Below, piece after piece: positions 62,277 through 64,000 of a stretch of 64,000 bases of DNA (positions within the stretch are counted from its first letter, which is position 1; each line of letters begins with the position of its first letter). The stretch spans positions 1,054,001-1,118,000 of the forward strand of contig NZ_JACHHJ010000001.1 of NCBI RefSeq assembly GCF_014207655.1. Reading direction: 5' to 3'. The position numbers and the translations under genes are program-made. The stretch comes from Geomicrobium halophilum. Lineage in GTDB: Bacteria; Bacillota; Bacilli; Bacillales; Marinococcaceae. The notes beneath the pieces were generated by a model that ran no database searches, was not told where the DNA came from, and saw only the letters and a list, made by a program, of their open reading frames with translations.

Positions 62277-63068
62277 CTACAATGCTTTAACTAGCCCGCC
62301 ATCGACAAGGAGCGCCTCACCTGTTACATAACTATTCGCTCCTGAAGCTAGAAAGGTAACCGTTTTTGCGAATTCCTCTGGATTTCCATAACGGCCGGCA
62401 GGAATGTTATCTTCTGACTCTTTTCGTACCGCAGCTACATCTTTACCCTGTTTATTCGCTTTTAATTCATCTAAGGAAGCGACACGATCGGTTGCAATTC
62501 TACCGGGACCGACCGTATTAACGAAAATGTTATCACCCGCATACTCAGAGGAAAGACTTTTCGTTAATCCTAGGACGCCCGCTCTAAAGGTGTTCGAGAG
62601 TACCATACCATCAAGTGCTTGTTTTATTGAAGAAGAAGTAATATTTACGATACGACCGTTCTGGTGTTTTTTCATATAAGGTAAAACAGCTTCGGTGGCG
62701 CGTACATAACTCAGCAAATTTAACTCATAGGCATGTTGCCAATCGTCAGCATTTACATCCTCAAATCCACCAGCTTTTGGTCCCCCGCTATTATTAATCA
62801 AAACGTCGACGGACCCGTACTGATCAACGGTTTTTTGTACAGCGGCCTTGATGTCCTCTGCTTGAGTTAAGTCACAGAGTGCATACTGCACGTCTCCCCC
62901 ACCCGTTTCTTTACGTATCTCCCCTGCTGTTTTTTCCAATTGCTCCTCATCACGACTTGCAATGATCACATTCGCTCCTTCTCGTGCCAATTCGGTTGCG
63001 ATGGCTCGTCCCAAACCTTTGCTGCCTGCTAAAACAAGTGCTGCTTTATTTTGTAGTCGTAAGTTCAA
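62277..63068 (-). CDS. short-chain dehydrogenase/reductase with non-canonical active site
   Basis: The 263-aa protein resembles 3-oxoacyl-ACP-reductase-like SDRs. The cofactor motif is LAGSKGLGRAIA and the later NNSGG replaces NNAG. ITSSSIKQ holds the catalytic Ser. At the place of the YxxxK pair it reads SNTFRAGVLGLTKSL, i.e. Ser for Tyr and Arg for Lys, so classical SDR chemistry is doubtful. A normal C-terminal cofactor region (VTGEALLVDGG) is present. It follows the FAH-family gene by 11 bp on the same strand and probably shares its operon. Confidence 0.85.
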   Translation of the reverse strand: MNLRLQNKAALVLAGSKGLGRAIATELAREGANVIIASRDEEQLEKTAGEIRKETGGGDVQYALCDLTQAEDIKAAVQKTVDQYGSVDVLINNSGGPKAGGFEDVNADDWQHAYELNLLSYVRATEAVLPYMKKHQNGRIVNITSSSIKQALDGMVLSNTFRAGVLGLTKSLSSEYAGDNIFVNTVGPGRIATDRVASLDELKANKQGKDVAAVRKESEDNIPAGRYGNPEEFAKTVTFLASGANSYVTGEALLVDGGLVKAL

Positions 63069-63079
63069 TTAAATGCCTC

Positions 63080-63955
63080 CTAATTTTTAAGATCTTTTAC
63101 TGGATTTTCAAGCGCAGGAAATCCACTGATTTCACAACGAACAGTATCGCCGTCTTTTAAATGAACAGCTCCTGGTGTGCCTGTTGAGATAATATCCCCC
63201 GGCTCAAGCGTCATCACTTGCGAATGAAAAGAAATGAGCATTTCCGGTTTGAAAGTCATGTTGGCAACAATATTTTTACGATGGAGTTTTCCGTTAATCA
63301 GCGTTGAAACTTCCAGGTCATCTATAGGGCCTGCCTCATCCGGTGTCAGTAATGCCGGGCCAAAACTGAAAAAGGTATCAAAACTTTTGGAACGAGTTAA
63401 ATAGCGGGGATTTTTTTCTAAAATGTCCTCGGCTGTCATATCAATAACCGTTGTAAAACCAGCTACTACAGACAATGCATCAGCTTCTGATACATCTTTA
63501 CAACGTTTTCCGATCACGATGCCAAGTTCCGCTTCACCGGTCGTGCGTTCGGATTGAGGTGGAATTTGGATTTCGTCACCCATTCCAATTACCGTTGTTG
63601 CTGGCTTCATGAAACTGGCTGGTTCAGTATTGGGGGCGGTTTCATGTAAATCAGCAGCATGGTCTACATAGTTAAGGCCAATTCCCCAAATTTTTGGCGG
63701 TTGGCGATATAACGGGGCGAATGTGACCTCACTTTCATTTATCGCTTCTGGCACATGGTTTTTCAATTCTTTAAGACTTTTTTCTTTGAACCATTTGTGC
63801 AAATCCTTCATCCGTTCCATTTCGATAAGCAATTGTAATGTAACCGGAAAATCCAATTTATAATGATGATTCAAGGCTTCCATTGGAAAAATATCATGAT
63901 CAACCCAAATGCCTAACCTCTCATTCATGCCTTTACGGTAATTGATGAGTTTCAT
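63080..63955 (-). CDS. fumarylacetoacetate hydrolase-family protein
   Basis: This 291-aa soluble enzyme belongs to the FAH superfamily, which acts on beta-diketo acids or related acylpyruvates and hydrates. Family motifs are KIWGIGLNYVDHAAD, the metal ligands in GEAELGIVIGK and VIDMTAEDILEKNP, and DIISTGTPGAVHLKDGD at the C-terminus. An N-terminal domain of about 90 residues precedes the catalytic part. I start it at ATG 63955, 9 nt after AAAGGAG; the in-frame start at 63985 precedes that site. With the adjacent SDR it suggests degradation of an aromatic or sugar-acid compound, but the substrate is not evident. Confidence 0.88.
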   Translation of the reverse strand: MKLINYRKGMNERLGIWVDHDIFPMEALNHHYKLDFPVTLQLLIEMERMKDLHKWFKEKSLKELKNHVPEAINESEVTFAPLYRQPPKIWGIGLNYVDHAADLHETAPNTEPASFMKPATTVIGMGDEIQIPPQSERTTGEAELGIVIGKRCKDVSEADALSVVAGFTTVIDMTAEDILEKNPRYLTRSKSFDTFFSFGPALLTPDEAGPIDDLEVSTLINGKLHRKNIVANMTFKPEMLISFHSQVMTLEPGDIISTGTPGAVHLKDGDTVRCEISGFPALENPVKDLKN

Positions 63956-64000
63956 CAGCGGATACTCCTTTTCGAGGATGATCAAAAAAGTTTGGGAAAG

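Overview
The window reads as a chromosomal segment of a spore-forming, low-to-mid GC Bacillaceae, probably salt- and alkali-adapted. Markers are a CotD-type spore coat gene behind a sigma-K-like promoter, B-type RNase P RNA next to gpsB, AddAB rather than RecBCD, mrfAB (yprAB), EndoAI/EndoA, ahpCF behind a PerR-like box, acidic proteins and two separate glycine-betaine-type ABC importers. I do not assign a genus. There is no phage, complete IS element, CRISPR array, tRNA or rRNA in the window.

Layout. 1-7.5 kb: 3' end of lgt, a small lipoprotein, the mazEF (EndoAI/EndoA) pair, a secreted HSL-type esterase, an unknown 215-aa protein, a YjiH-type membrane protein and a HAD phosphatase. 7.5-11.7 kb: odhAB behind a long repeat-bearing leader. 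11.9-13.3 kb: three small unknown genes. 13.3-26.2 kb: one tight operon, trypsin-like membrane protease-addB-addA-sbcD-sbcC, with a LexA-like box upstream. 26.2-32.3 kb: an SDR, recQ, and a kynU-kynA-metallo-beta-lactamase-fold operon on the minus strand. 32.5-36.1 kb: an opuC-type compatible-solute importer. 36.2-45.3 kb: a 51-aa small gene, a pabB-pabC fusion, mrfAB, cotD, gpsB, an RNase H-like gene, rnpB, rlmL, and a 76-aa gene whose start lies in a 17-bp inverted repeat. 45.3-48.4 kb: a second importer of OpuF type, with the permease fused to its binding protein, then a yneT-like CoA-binding gene. 48.4-50.9 kb: a Tat-linked GMC oxidoreductase pair. 51-57.6 kb: parEC, a YdjM-type membrane hydrolase, an isoaspartyl methyltransferase and a DUF429-like gene. 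57.7-59.9 kb: ahpF and ahpC. 59.9-61.2 kb: a gene desert. 61.2-64 kb: a frameshifted cation-diffusion-facilitator gene carrying a 34-bp perfect palindrome, an SDR with a non-canonical active site and a fumarylacetoacetase-family gene.

Themes. DNA-damage and topology functions are concentrated here: AddAB, SbcCD, RecQ, MrfAB and ParEC. Three of these units carry 14-mers resembling the Bacillus LexA operator. Two of them, upstream of the addBA-sbcDC operon and upstream of parE, are the identical 14-mer. This suggests a shared SOS-type control that would include an unexpected membrane protease. Osmotic stress (OpuC plus OpuF) and peroxide stress (AhpCF) are the other themes. Tryptophan catabolism is present without a recognisable kynB; a metal-dependent hydrolase occupies the third operon position.

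The most unusual sequence-level observations are the 34-bp loopless palindrome at a frameshift junction in the CDF gene, the 17-bp inverted repeat enclosing the ribosome-binding site and start codon of the 76-aa gene, the 11-G tract serving as the mrfA ribosome-binding site, and the promoter-spacer palindromes of the kyn operon and the 137-aa gene.
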